Shown here piece after piece: positions 1 through 9,256 of a DNA stretch of 64,000 nucleotides. The DNA lies in NCBI GenBank assembly GCA_963710615.1, contig CAVQBF010000031.1:124001-188000 (forward strand), read 5' to 3'. Both the position numbers and the translations under genes were made by a program. Every line of letters begins with the position of its first letter. Within the stretch, counting starts at the first letter, position 1. The DNA comes from GCA-2746605 sp963710615. Its GTDB lineage: Bacteria; Bacteroidota; Ignavibacteria; Ignavibacteriales; Melioribacteraceae. The notes beneath the pieces are model-generated. The model saw nothing but the letters and a program-made list of their open reading frames with translations. It was not told where the DNA came from and made no database searches.

Positions 1-1
1 A

Positions 2-2479
2 TTTAAACAAGATAGTTTAGCAACCGTAATAAAAACTGAAGATTTAATAAATCAGTTATTGGAATCATCCAGACAAAAATATGTTGATGCATTAACACAG
101 CAGGGATTAGGTAATTCTTCCGAAGCATTGTTCGCCTTCGATTCAGCTTTAGCAATAATAACCGAACTTAGTTACTATCCCAATATTGATGAGAATGAAG
201 CTTTTGTGGAGTTAGAAAAATCTGTTATAGATGATTATCACCTGTATATTAATAGTTTCAAGGAATTACCTGAGAATGCTCCAGCATATGCATTTGAAGA
301 ATGGATGAATAATAATATGACGGAACTACAGATTCCAGAATTAGGAGATATTGAGATTGATGATAAAAGCACCATTGTTATTGGAGATTTCCCACTTGAA
401 GTGAACAATTACGTTGAAAGATATATTGAGTACTTCTCTGGTAAGGGAAGGCGCCACATGGAATATTGGCTTGAACGCACTGGTTATTACTTTCCAATGA
501 TGGCAAGAATATTTAAAGAAGAAGAAGTCCCTACGCAGTTAATATTCTTAAGTCTTATGGAAAGCGGATTAAAACCGCATGCTAAATCATGGGCACGAGC
601 AGTTGGGATTTGGCAGTTCATGAAAGGTACTGGAAGGTTGTATGACCTTAAAGTTGATTTCTATGTAGATGAAAGAAGAGATCCCGAAAAATCTACTAGA
701 GCTGCTGCTAAACATCTTAGGGATCTTTATTTTTCATTAAATGATTGGTATTTGGCAATTGCTTCATACAATAGCGGTGAGGGAAGAGTAAGAAGAGCAA
801 TGAGTAGAAGCGGATCAAATTCTTTTTGGGATATCAGAGGATTTTTACCTAGGGAGACGCGAAACTATGTTCCACAATATATAGCAGTTACCTTAATAGC
901 AAGCCAACCTGAAAAATATGGTTTTTCTAATATCATGTATGAAACACCTATCGATTATCAAAAATATGTGATTAATGAGGCAGTAGATTTATCTGTTTTA
1001 GCTAAATGCGCCGGTGTTAGTTTAGATGAAATGCAAAGGTTGAATCCTGAATTAATCCAGCATCATACTCCGCCGAATTATCCAGGTGGTTATGAGTTAA
1101 GAGTTCCTTCTAAAACGTATGATGCATTTATCGCGAATGTAGAAGCAATTCCGCAAGACGCTAAACTTCAATATATCGTTCATAAAGTTAAAAGTGGTGA
1201 AACTCTATCCGGTATTGCCTATAAATACGGAGTCAGTTTAAGTCAATTAGCTAAGTTTAATAAAATTTCTACTAAATCAAGAATTTATCCAAATGTTCCG
1301 CTAAAAATTCCAGTTTCAAAATATATAACAAATGATTTTGAACTAAATACAGATGTTGCTGCAGCAGTTGAGGAAATCTCAACTAATGGTGTTGCTCCGT
1401 ATAAAATGGTTGTTAACAGTGAAGGAGATGGAAACTTTAAAGATATATATGAACAGAAATTAGGTGAGACTAATACAGTAATTATTCCTGAAGACAAAGA
1501 CTTAGTTACATACACAGTTAAAAGTGGTGACAACTTAATTGATCTTTCTGATTTATTCCAAGTAAGAGTTTCTGATATTAGAAATTGGAATAATCTTCCA
1601 TATACTACAACAATTCATGTTGGGCAATTACTAAATTTTTATGTGCCAAAGGATAAAATAGAAACATTCGCAAAAATTGATAGTTATAGTAAAGCCGATA
1701 AATTAAAAACACTTTATGCAACATCAGGCAAGGAATGGATTGAACACAAAATTAGAAGTGGTGAAACGTTAGGTTCTATAGCCATTAAATATGGAACAAG
1801 CGTATCAAAACTTAAAAAATGGAATGGATTAAGAACGAGTAGAATTTACAAAGGCAAAAAGTTGATGATTTATACCGGAAGCAATCCAAATGCTGTGGCT
1901 GCCAATTCTGCGCCTTCAGTTAAAAATTCCACTTCAAATAATAAATTGATAAAATATAAAGTTAGGAAGGGTGATACACTTAGTGATATTGCGGAAAAAT
2001 ATAAAGTCTCGACTGCAAGTCTAAGGAAATGGAATAAACTTAAATCGAACAGAATTTATGTCGGGCGAAATTTAAAAATTTACTCCAATATAGTTGATAT
2101 TCCTGATAATAATTCTTCTTTCGCAGATGGCGAGAATATTTATTACAGTGTTAAAAGTGGCGATACAATTGGTAAAATTGCAATTAAGAATAAGATAAGC
2201 ATTAACCAACTAAAAACATGGAATAACTTATCATCAAATACAATTTATCCAGGTCAGAAATTAAAAATAGGTAAAACCTCAATTGCTAAAACAAATGATG
2301 CTGATTTGAAAATTCACATTGTAAAGAAGGGTGAAACACTGGGCCATATTGCAGAAAAATATCACATAAGGGCAAGTGACATAAGAGCTTGGAACGGTAT
2401 TAAAGGGAGTACGATAAGAATCGGGCAGAGGCTAACTATCTACCCGAGAGGAAGCAATAAGCTAGCGAATAAAGATTAA
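2..2479 (+). CDS. Membrane-bound lytic transglycosylase (MltD-like) with six LysM repeats, 5' end outside window
   Basis: Peptidoglycan-cleaving lytic transglycosylase of the MltD type (GH23), expected in the periplasm or at the outer membrane. Counting from position 59, the catalytic Glu is residue 168 in LMESGLKP, followed by AVGIWQFM (181-188) and AIASYNSGEG (233-242), the standard GH23 motifs. Six LysM modules follow at about 374-417, 483-534, 559-604, 629-675, 694-737 and 749-797, each with the xxSGDTL or KxGETL opening and a WN-rich second half. LysM modules bind glycan chains. The frame stays open without a stop from base 2, so the TTG at 59 is not a credible start; the signal sequence must lie to the left of the window. 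Six LysM modules is more than the two or three usual in enterobacterial MltD. The family call is firm; the true N-terminus is unknown. Confidence 0.93.
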   Translation, partial: FKQDSLATVIKTEDLINQLLESSRQKYVDALTQQGLGNSSEALFAFDSALAIITELSYYPNIDENEAFVELEKSVIDDYHLYINSFKELPENAPAYAFEEWMNNNMTELQIPELGDIEIDDKSTIVIGDFPLEVNNYVERYIEYFSGKGRRHMEYWLERTGYYFPMMARIFKEEEVPTQLIFLSLMESGLKPHAKSWARAVGIWQFMKGTGRLYDLKVDFYVDERRDPEKSTRAAAKHLRDLYFSLNDWYLAIASYNSGEGRVRRAMSRSGSNSFWDIRGFLPRETRNYVPQYIAVTLIASQPEKYGFSNIMYETPIDYQKYVINEAVDLSVLAKCAGVSLDEMQRLNPELIQHHTPPNYPGGYELRVPSKTYDAFIANVEAIPQDAKLQYIVHKVKSGETLSGIAYKYGVSLSQLAKFNKISTKSRIYPNVPLKIPVSKYITNDFELNTDVAAAVEEISTNGVAPYKMVVNSEGDGNFKDIYEQKLGETNTVIIPEDKDLVTYTVKSGDNLIDLSDLFQVRVSDIRNWNNLPYTTTIHVGQLLNFYVPKDKIETFAKIDSYSKADKLKTLYATSGKEWIEHKIRSGETLGSIAIKYGTSVSKLKKWNGLRTSRIYKGKKLMIYTGSNPNAVAANSAPSVKNSTSNNKLIKYKVRKGDTLSDIAEKYKVSTASLRKWNKLKSNRIYVGRNLKIYSNIVDIPDNNSSFADGENIYYSVKSGDTIGKIAIKNKISINQLKTWNNLSSNTIYPGQKLKIGKTSIAKTNDADLKIHIVKKGETLGHIAEKYHIRASDIRAWNGIKGSTIRIGQRLTIYPRGSNKLANKD

Positions 2480-2518
2480 TGACAATTTCAATCTTAACTA
2501 TTTTCTTCGTCTAATATA

Positions 2519-4258
2519 TTAAACTGCTATTACTTCATTGTCATTTGAAAGGAAGAATGATCTTGAGCGCATAGGTTCATTAACAATAAAAAACCTTCCA
2601 TTTATTCCAATCTTTACACCTGGATAAATTGGTCCGCCAATAGAAATTTTTGAGGATGTCGGCACATATATTTCATTAGTAATTTTTAAGTTTTCTTCTT
2701 TTAAATTTTCAATCTCGGCGACTAATCTTTTATGTTCCTCTGCTAAAATTTTAACTTTTTCTCTGAATTGATCATTTAATCTTTTCATTTGAGCAAACTC
2801 AAGAATTTTCTTATCAACTTCTTCTAAATTTTGCCTTAGCTTGATTTGAGTTTCTTTATTATCTAAAATTGAATTTCTTTTTCGGTAATCAAATCCAACT
2901 TCGACAATTGTCTCGGATTCACTTGAACTGCCAAGTGAATAAACTTCAATACTATCGCCTGCAATTGCATGTCCGCCCACAATTACTGCTTTAGTACCTT
3001 TAGTATGAATTTTATTTTTCACATAAAGTTGAGCGTTTAATGCTTCTTTACCGAGCACCAAATCACCGCGGGTATACACCTTTTGATTTTCTACAAACTT
3101 TACGCTAATATCACCTTCAGCCTTTATTATTCCTTTACCTTTTCCTAAAAAGCCTCCGCGAATTATCAAATTTTGTCCAGCTTCTACAGTGGCATCGCCA
3201 ACATATCCGCCGATTTCAATATCTTTTGTTAACTTCAATGTAAATTCATTATTAACATTTCCCAGTACTTTAAGTGATCCTTTACTAATAATATTCCCCG
3301 ACTTAAAATCAATATCTCCATGAACAGTAAAAGTTTCAGAAATCGAGATTGATGAATCTGATAAATTTAAAAATCCATCGATGTCTGCAATTATTTTAGT
3401 TTGATCTTGTTCTGAATACTTTGTATTTGTTCCTAATTTAAAGGGATACTCTTTCCCATGAATCGGTTCTACAGAATCACCAAAAACATTAAGACCGCTT
3501 TCACCTTCAGTCGGAGGATGAATAATAGCTATGATTTCACCATCTTTAACTGATACAACTGGATTAACTTTATGAAATTCACTGAAATCCAGATTCTCAA
3601 ATTTATCTTTATTATTTGTGCAATTCTCTAATCTTCCGTCTATGCCATTAACTGGCATTTTGCCTTTAGAAATACATAAATCTAAAAATTTTCTTTTATT
3701 AGTTTTTACTTCAAAAAGTTTTTGACTTATTAGATCCCTGTCAATTGCTGTGACAACACCTAACTTTTGTATCTTATCAACAATATCATCTAATGTGGGA
3801 ATTGGATGCTCGGCTACTGACGGATATATGTCAAGATATACAAACATAGAATCTTTCGATACTCTTACTTCAGCGGATCCGTCAAGGTTAAGAGGTATGA
3901 TTTTGGGACGATCCCTATCAATCACAAATAAACCATCGACAGCAGCGACATAATTTCTACCATCTTGCATAATGTTGGAATTATCATCGTGAAAGTCTGA
4001 AATTATTCTATGATGTATTTTATTCTTAGAAGAGCCTTCTTCCTCATCACTATCCATTATATATCTAAATAGGGGAGTTGACTCCTTAATTATAATTAGT
4101 TTTGATAAATCTGCATTAATTCTGGTAAAGTATATTTTATCAATATATTTAATTGAATTTATTGTTTCTATTAACTCTTGATCAAGAGGATCTACAAAGA
4201 TTTGAGCTAATTGCTGATCTTGTCTCAATGAAGTATTTATATTTTCTTCTACTAACAT
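2519..4258 (-). CDS. FapA-like DUF342 family protein
   Basis: A 579-residue protein of the DUF342/FapA family, which combines an N-terminal wing domain with a right-handed beta-helix. Visible hallmarks are the PPTEGESGLNVFGDSVEP segment near residue 255, the HGDIDFKSGNIISKGSLKV strand repeat that begins the beta-helix near residue 315, and repeated GGxxGDAxVEA-type turns. Residues of about 460-530 are strongly charged and predicted to form a coiled coil. FapA was named for flagellar assembly, and related proteins in other bacteria are linked to cell-surface or polar structures; no flagellar gene is seen here. The gene converges with the LysM transglycosylase (39 bases apart), and no membrane segment or signal peptide is visible, so it is probably cytoplasmic. 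The exact role is unknown. Confidence 0.8.
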   Translation of the reverse strand: MLVEENINTSLRQDQQLAQIFVDPLDQELIETINSIKYIDKIYFTRINADLSKLIIIKESTPLFRYIMDSDEEEGSSKNKIHHRIISDFHDDNSNIMQDGRNYVAAVDGLFVIDRDRPKIIPLNLDGSAEVRVSKDSMFVYLDIYPSVAEHPIPTLDDIVDKIQKLGVVTAIDRDLISQKLFEVKTNKRKFLDLCISKGKMPVNGIDGRLENCTNNKDKFENLDFSEFHKVNPVVSVKDGEIIAIIHPPTEGESGLNVFGDSVEPIHGKEYPFKLGTNTKYSEQDQTKIIADIDGFLNLSDSSISISETFTVHGDIDFKSGNIISKGSLKVLGNVNNEFTLKLTKDIEIGGYVGDATVEAGQNLIIRGGFLGKGKGIIKAEGDISVKFVENQKVYTRGDLVLGKEALNAQLYVKNKIHTKGTKAVIVGGHAIAGDSIEVYSLGSSSESETIVEVGFDYRKRNSILDNKETQIKLRQNLEEVDKKILEFAQMKRLNDQFREKVKILAEEHKRLVAEIENLKEENLKITNEIYVPTSSKISIGGPIYPGVKIGINGRFFIVNEPMRSRSFFLSNDNEVIAV

Positions 4259-4403
4259 TTTTCCCTCTTATACATAAAATATCGTTTTGGGGGATATTTG
4301 ATTCTATTTTCGAAAATTTTTATTGGAATTTTATATGAAAGTAAAAGATTAAGTCTTTCTAAGGATTTGGTTTATGAAAATCAATTGATAGGTTTTCTAA
4401 CAT

Positions 4404-6002
4404 CTAGATTTGATTATTCTTTGTTGATAATAGTTTTTCTTTAATATTATTTGCGCGATCTATGATTTCTCTCGGATAATTCTTTAATTCGAGCAACTTT
4501 ATAGCATTTCCTGAGGAAGTTGGTCCTTTTTGTAATTTGTAATCAAAAAAATATTTAGAGTCTTGGACACGTTCACTAAAATGGTGCATATCAAATTTAT
4601 TATTTAATAATTCTTGTAATTCAATGTCGTGAGTAGTCACGTAAACAATATTATTAGTGCTTAACTCTTCCAATACTGCAGTTGATGCAGCAAGTCTTTC
4701 AACAGTATTTGTTCCCCTAAATATTTCATCTATCAGAAATAGATAATTAGATTGGCTTTTCGATAAATCAACAAATTCTTTTAAGCCTTCAACTTCAACA
4801 AAAAAGTAGCTTTTTTCATCCTCAAGACTTTCTTCTCTCCTAATTGCAGAAATAACATTTAATCTTGGTATTACTGCAGAATCAGCTAAACAAATATTTA
4901 AAGTTTGAGCAAGAATAATATTTACCCCAACGGTTTTAATAAATGTGGTCTTACCAGCCATATTGGAGCCAGTTATCAATAAAGATTTATTAAAATCGTT
5001 TACTGAGTTGCGAACTGCATCAACAATTAATGGATGATAAAGATTTTTAAAGTTTATTGATTTCTCCGCAATAAATTCAGGTTTAGTATATTCTTGTAAA
5101 CAAGTTAAATAGGAAGCCATTGATATTGCTGTATCAATTTGTCCAATAGTTTCAAATACCTGTTGTATATCCTTTTGATGTTTTTTTAGTAACCCAACAG
5201 ATCTTGAATATTTCTTCAGATCATACAAAAAATAGATATTTAAATACTCAACTACTGCTGCCATTATTTCATTTGATCCTGCAAGATCAATAACAAATGA
5301 TCCAATTTGCTTTTTAATTCGTTTAATAATCTTTTTCTTATTTTTCAAAAATTCCAGTTCCTGCAAATTGGTCTTTTCAATTTTATTAATTATAAGAGTT
5401 GTATTTAAGAGGGAATTTATAGCCGAAAATCCTTCAAAATACTCATGTATATTTTTTGAAAAAAAGTGGTTAACAACCATGTTTATAAAAAACACAACCA
5501 TTGCTAAAAAGATAAATTTAGGATTTACAAAGACTAGTGAGAGTGATATCCAAGAAATATATGACAACACCCAAAATAGAGGATAATATTTAGGACGTTT
5601 TGGTAATGAGCCAAATACCAGTGGTGAAATGAAATTTGTTTTGTGTGTGTCTAGAGGAATTAAATTTAGTTGAATCTGTTCGCGTATATTAGTATTAGTC
5701 TTAAAATATTCTGCAAGTTCAATTCTTCTTGATATTAATTCATGCTCCTTTTCATAAACATGTAATATATGATAGAGGTATTGTTGTCCAATAGGGGTAT
5801 TGTTTCTATCCAAAATAGCGAAAATATCATTAAAGTTTAGATCGTTCCAAGTATTATCATCAATAATTTCTTCATTTGGCAAGTATTTTAGTTTGTTCTG
5901 ATGATAATATGAAATTAAATCAAAGTTGCGGAATTTATCAATCGGTTTTGCCCAACTGCTTCTAAGTAGTTTCAATTTCTTGTTATTGAATTTACTTTTC
6001 AT
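4404..6002 (-). CDS. Membrane-anchored MutS-like ATPase
   Basis: This 532-residue protein carries a C-terminal MutS-family ATPase domain. Walker A is GSNMAGKTTF (345-354), Walker B is LFLIDE (421-426) followed by FRGTN, and the switch His lies in VYVTTHD. Upstream is a helical region resembling the MutS core/lever. There is no mismatch-recognition domain I and no C-terminal Smr nuclease. Two hydrophobic segments at about 140-160 and 162-180 should anchor it in the inner membrane, which is unusual for a MutS relative but seen in a group of MutS-like proteins of Bacteroidota. It is distinct from the full-length MutS2 at 32.0-34.4 kb. The function is not established; a role in classical mismatch repair is unlikely because the mismatch-binding domain is missing. 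Confidence 0.78.
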   Translation of the reverse strand: MKSKFNNKKLKLLRSSWAKPIDKFRNFDLISYYHQNKLKYLPNEEIIDDNTWNDLNFNDIFAILDRNNTPIGQQYLYHILHVYEKEHELISRRIELAEYFKTNTNIREQIQLNLIPLDTHKTNFISPLVFGSLPKRPKYYPLFWVLSYISWISLSLVFVNPKFIFLAMVVFFINMVVNHFFSKNIHEYFEGFSAINSLLNTTLIINKIEKTNLQELEFLKNKKKIIKRIKKQIGSFVIDLAGSNEIMAAVVEYLNIYFLYDLKKYSRSVGLLKKHQKDIQQVFETIGQIDTAISMASYLTCLQEYTKPEFIAEKSINFKNLYHPLIVDAVRNSVNDFNKSLLITGSNMAGKTTFIKTVGVNIILAQTLNICLADSAVIPRLNVISAIRREESLEDEKSYFFVEVEGLKEFVDLSKSQSNYLFLIDEIFRGTNTVERLAASTAVLEELSTNNIVYVTTHDIELQELLNNKFDMHHFSERVQDSKYFFDYKLQKGPTSSGNAIKLLELKNYPREIIDRANNIKEKLLSTKNNQI

Positions 6003-6057
6003 TCACGCACTCAATAATCTTTGTATTTGCTACTCATGAGAAAACAAATGAAAAAAT

Positions 6058-6071
6058 ATAATTTAAATTAT
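6058..6071. other. 14-bp perfect AT palindrome overlapping the carboxyltransferase stop codon
   Basis: ATAATTTAAATTAT is a perfect palindrome that includes the TAA stop (6068-6070) of the minus-strand carboxyltransferase gene. On the minus strand it is followed by a short T run. Because it contains only A and T and has no proper loop, it would be a weak terminator at best. Confidence 0.25.
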
Positions 6072-7723
6072 GTCTGAATTACTCCAACACTAAACTTTGG
6101 CATATCCGGATTATTATTTGCAATCTCTATTGATCTTGAGACGTATTCTCTTGTTTTTGCGGGATCAATAATTTCATCGATCCATAGTCTAGCGGCAGCA
6201 TAGAGTGAACTGCTTTTATCGTTATAAGATTTCTGAATATCCTCTAAAAGCTTTTTCTTATCCTCATTACTAAAATGCTTTCCTTCTTTTTCCATTTGTC
6301 GGACTTTAATATCTAGTAAAACATTACTTGCCTGAGAGCCACCCATTACTGATATTTTTGCATTTGGATAAGCATATATAAATCTTGGATCATAGGCTTT
6401 ACCACACATTGCATAATTACCGGCACCAAAGCTATTACCTACAATTATTGTTATTTTTGGTACTACTGAATTTGCCACTGCGTTTACCATCTTTGCACCG
6501 TCTTTAATTATCCCACCATGCTCAGCCTTACTCCCAACCATAAATCCGGTTACATCTTGTAGAAAGAGTAACGGAATTTTCTTTTGATTACAGTTTAAAA
6601 TAAACCGTGTTGCTTTATCTGCAGAATCGGAATAAATAACTCCACCGATACGCATCTCACCACCTTCAGTTTTAACTATTTTACGCTGGTTCGCTACAAT
6701 TCCAACTGACCAGCCATCAATTCTCGCATATGCTGTAATTATAGATTTACCAAATCCGGCCTTATATTCATCAATTTCGGAATTATCTACAATTCTTGCA
6801 ATCAATTCATACATATCATACTGATCAATAGGGTTTTCAGGTAAAATTCCATAAATATCTTTTTGATCGAACAAAGGCTCTTTAGTTTCAATTCTGTTAA
6901 ATCCGGCTTTAGGCTTTTCTGCAATTTTATCAGCTAAACTCCTAATCTGCTGAAGACATGATTCATCGTTTTCCATAATATAATCAGTAACACCCGAAAT
7001 ATTAGATTGTACAAGTGCCCCGCCTAATTTTTCATTATCAACAACTTCACCAATTGCTGCTTTAACTAAATGGGACCCGGCTAAAAAGACTGAACCCGTT
7101 CCTTTCACAATCAATGCTTCATCGCTCATAATAGGGAGGTATGCACCGCCAGCTACACATGGGCCCATAATTGCCGCAATCTGGGGTATTCCCATTGCAG
7201 AAATTTTAGCATTATTTCTAAATATTCTTCCAAAGTGTTCTTTATCTGGAAATATATCTTCTTGAAGTGGAAGAAATACACCTGCGCTATCAACCAAATA
7301 CACAATTGGTAATTTATTTTCAATTGCAATTTCTTGGGCGCGTAAATTCTTTTTTGCTGTAATTGGAAACCAAGCTCCAGCTTTTACGGTTGCATCATTT
7401 GCTACAATCAAATAATTCTGGCTATTTATTTTCCCTATGCCAAAAATTGTTCCACTGCTGGGAGCACCACCATACTCTTTATACATATCATGAGCACAAA
7501 ATGTATTCAGTTCGAGGAAATCCGATTTTTCATCAATCAATAATTTAATTCTTTCCCTGGCGGTTAATTTACCTTTTTTATGTTGCCGTTCAATAGCTTT
7601 TTGTCCGCCACCAAGTTCAGTTTGTAAACGAATAGCACTTATTTTTCGAATAAGATTTCTATAATTATCCTCACGTTTTAAAAAATCTTTGAACGATTCT
7701 TTTTGCGAGCCTATTTTTGTCAT
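6068..7723 (-). CDS. Acyl-CoA carboxylase, carboxyltransferase subunit (methylcrotonyl-CoA carboxylase beta type)
   Basis: Carboxyltransferase subunit of a biotin-dependent acyl-CoA carboxylase (551 residues, normal for the family). It moves the carboxyl group from carboxybiotin to an acyl-CoA. The N-half holds GGGQKAIERQHKKGKLTARERI, MGPCVAGGAYLPIMSDE and GSVFLAGSHLVKAAIGE; the last two resemble methylcrotonyl-CoA carboxylase beta more than propionyl-CoA carboxylase. The C-half has the second crotonase-like fold with GGSQASNVL. A biotin carboxylase and a biotin carrier sit at 34.5-36.5 kb and are the obvious partners, though 27 kb away. Leucine degradation (methylcrotonyl-CoA) or a related branched acyl-CoA is likely; propionyl-CoA is the alternative, and sequence alone does not settle the substrate. 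Confidence 0.88.
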   Translation of the reverse strand: MTKIGSQKESFKDFLKREDNYRNLIRKISAIRLQTELGGGQKAIERQHKKGKLTARERIKLLIDEKSDFLELNTFCAHDMYKEYGGAPSSGTIFGIGKINSQNYLIVANDATVKAGAWFPITAKKNLRAQEIAIENKLPIVYLVDSAGVFLPLQEDIFPDKEHFGRIFRNNAKISAMGIPQIAAIMGPCVAGGAYLPIMSDEALIVKGTGSVFLAGSHLVKAAIGEVVDNEKLGGALVQSNISGVTDYIMENDESCLQQIRSLADKIAEKPKAGFNRIETKEPLFDQKDIYGILPENPIDQYDMYELIARIVDNSEIDEYKAGFGKSIITAYARIDGWSVGIVANQRKIVKTEGGEMRIGGVIYSDSADKATRFILNCNQKKIPLLFLQDVTGFMVGSKAEHGGIIKDGAKMVNAVANSVVPKITIIVGNSFGAGNYAMCGKAYDPRFIYAYPNAKISVMGGSQASNVLLDIKVRQMEKEGKHFSNEDKKKLLEDIQKSYNDKSSSLYAAARLWIDEIIDPAKTREYVSRSIEIANNNPDMPKFSVGVIQT

Positions 7724-7824
7724 TTAATTTCTTTTATTTTTTTTAGTAAGGATTAAGTTTTTTACTAATTAATTAAAAATTTTCTTTCTTAATCAAGCTA
7801 GGATTATATTATATCAAATATATC

Positions 7825-9033
7825 TTAGGTAATTAACTTAATAAATTTTCTTTTTCCAACTTTCAATATACTCCCATCCATAATTTCAACAATTGTTTTT
7901 GGATCATTAATTTTATTTCCATCTAAAGTTACTCCGCCTTGGAGAACCAATCTCCTGGCTTCTCCACGGGATGGAGCAAAATTTGCCTTTATGATTAAGT
8001 CAAGTATTTCTAATGTACTCTCAGTCATTTTTAAATCAGGAATATTATCCGGAACTCCCTTATTGATAAAAATCTTATCAAATTCCTCTTCGGCCGTTTT
8101 TGCATCTTCTGCAGAGTGATATATTTCAACAAACTTTCTAGCTAAAGCTCTTTTAATATCTCTTGGATTTGTATTAGAATTGGCAAGATTATTTTTAATT
8201 TCTTTAAGTTCTTCTGAAGAAATATCAGTCCCTAATTCAAAATAAGTATAAATCAATTCATCAGGAATTGATAAACTCTTACCGTAGATATCTTTTGGGG
8301 AATCATCAATACCAATATAATTCCCATAAGATTTGCTCATCTTTTCAGTGCCATCAGTTCCGACAAGAAGCGGCATTGTTAAAATTACTTGAGGCTCCAA
8401 ATTGTACTCACGTTGAATATCTCTCCCAACTAATAAATTAAATTTTTGATCAGTTCCGCCTAGTTCAACATCGCTATCAATCGCAACAGAATCCATTGCT
8501 TGAGCAAGTGGGTATAGAAGTTCGTGCATACTAATTGGTATTCCACCTTGATAACGTTTTGTAAAATCGTCTCGTTCCAGCATTCTGGCAACAGTATATT
8601 TTGATGCAAGCTTTATTATATCTTCAAAACTCATTTTCTGAAGCCATTCTGAATTATGTACTATCTTAGTTTTTTCAGGATCAAGAATTTTTCTAGCCTG
8701 TTCCCAATAACTTTTTGCATTCTCCTGTGCTTCTTCGAAAGTCAGCGGAGGACGAGTTGCATTCCTTCCTGAAGGATCACCAATCATTGCAGTAAAGTCA
8801 CCGATAATTAAAATTGCAGTGTGCCCAAGTTGCTGAAATTGAGCAAGCTTTCTCAATACAACCGCGTGCCCTAGGTGAAGGTCAGGGCGAGTAGGATCAC
8901 AACCGAGTTTTATTTTTAATGGTTTGTTTTCATTTCTTGATTTTTCAAGTTTTTGAACAAGCTCTTCTTCAGGGATTAATTCAGAGATGCCTCTTTTTAT
9001 TACTTCTAGTTGTTCTTTTACAGTTAAAAACAT
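7825..9033 (-). CDS. tyrS: Tyrosyl-tRNA synthetase
   Basis: Class I tyrosyl-tRNA synthetase that charges tRNA-Tyr. The HIGH-type motif is HLGH within DPTRPDLHLGHA near residue 55, KMSKS lies in TEKMSKSYGN near residue 230, and a C-terminal S4 RNA-binding domain begins at APSRGEARRLV near residue 340. At 402 residues it matches the TyrZ-like bacterial class. It is a single housekeeping gene, and no T-box leader is seen upstream. It lies downstream of smpB on the same strand, with a 223-base gap that holds a degenerate repeat, so co-transcription is doubtful. Confidence 0.97.
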   Translation of the reverse strand: MFLTVKEQLEVIKRGISELIPEEELVQKLEKSRNENKPLKIKLGCDPTRPDLHLGHAVVLRKLAQFQQLGHTAILIIGDFTAMIGDPSGRNATRPPLTFEEAQENAKSYWEQARKILDPEKTKIVHNSEWLQKMSFEDIIKLASKYTVARMLERDDFTKRYQGGIPISMHELLYPLAQAMDSVAIDSDVELGGTDQKFNLLVGRDIQREYNLEPQVILTMPLLVGTDGTEKMSKSYGNYIGIDDSPKDIYGKSLSIPDELIYTYFELGTDISSEELKEIKNNLANSNTNPRDIKRALARKFVEIYHSAEDAKTAEEEFDKIFINKGVPDNIPDLKMTESTLEILDLIIKANFAPSRGEARRLVLQGGVTLDGNKINDPKTIVEIMDGSILKVGKRKFIKLIT

Positions 9034-9067
9034 TTCGTCTCTATTTTATTTTCAAATTTATGTAGTG

Positions 9068-9160
9068 TTGTCATTTCGAAGGAGTGTTTTTTATGACTAA
9101 GATATCTTTCTTTTCCAAAAGATTTCTCACCAACAAAAAACGTTGGATTCGAAATGACAA
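9068..9160. repeat. Dispersed-repeat remnant with 13-bp terminal inverted repeats
   Basis: TTGTCATTTCGAA (9068-9080) and its exact reverse complement TTCGAAATGACAA (9148-9160) bracket 67 bases. Inside lies a small hairpin, CCAAC (9130-9134) with GTTGG (9142-9146). The ends resemble the non-coding GTCATTTCGA.. elements that I associate with dispersed repeats in genomes of Bacteroidota and Ignavibacteria. No coding sequence is visible. I cannot confirm copy number from one window, and no second copy was noticed here. Confidence 0.6.
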
Positions 9161-9219
9161 TTATGATTTAGTGCAAAATAATTTCTATTTTCAGAAATGA
9201 TCAAGAATCACATACAAAG

Positions 9220-9240
9220 ATGCTGAAATAAATTCAGCAT
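9220..9240. repeat. Short hairpin repeat between smpB and tyrS
   Basis: ATGCTGAA (9220-9227) and TTCAGCAT (9233-9240) form an 8-bp perfect stem with a five-base loop, followed by GACA. This has the form of the CTGAA..TTCAG..TGACA dispersed hairpins common in this bacterial group. It lies just past the 3' end of smpB and could also help end that transcript, but no T run follows on the minus strand. Confidence 0.55.
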
Positions 9241-9256
9241 GACAATAACCCATTTA

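Noticed and set aside
59..61. TTG as start of the LysM transglycosylase
   Set aside because: The frame is open without a stop back to base 2 and the protein lacks a signal sequence from this point; the gene starts to the left of the window.
4259..4403. Possible small gene or RNA between the FapA-like and MutS-like genes
   Set aside because: No frame with a plausible start or any stable hairpin is seen; likely just a promoter region.
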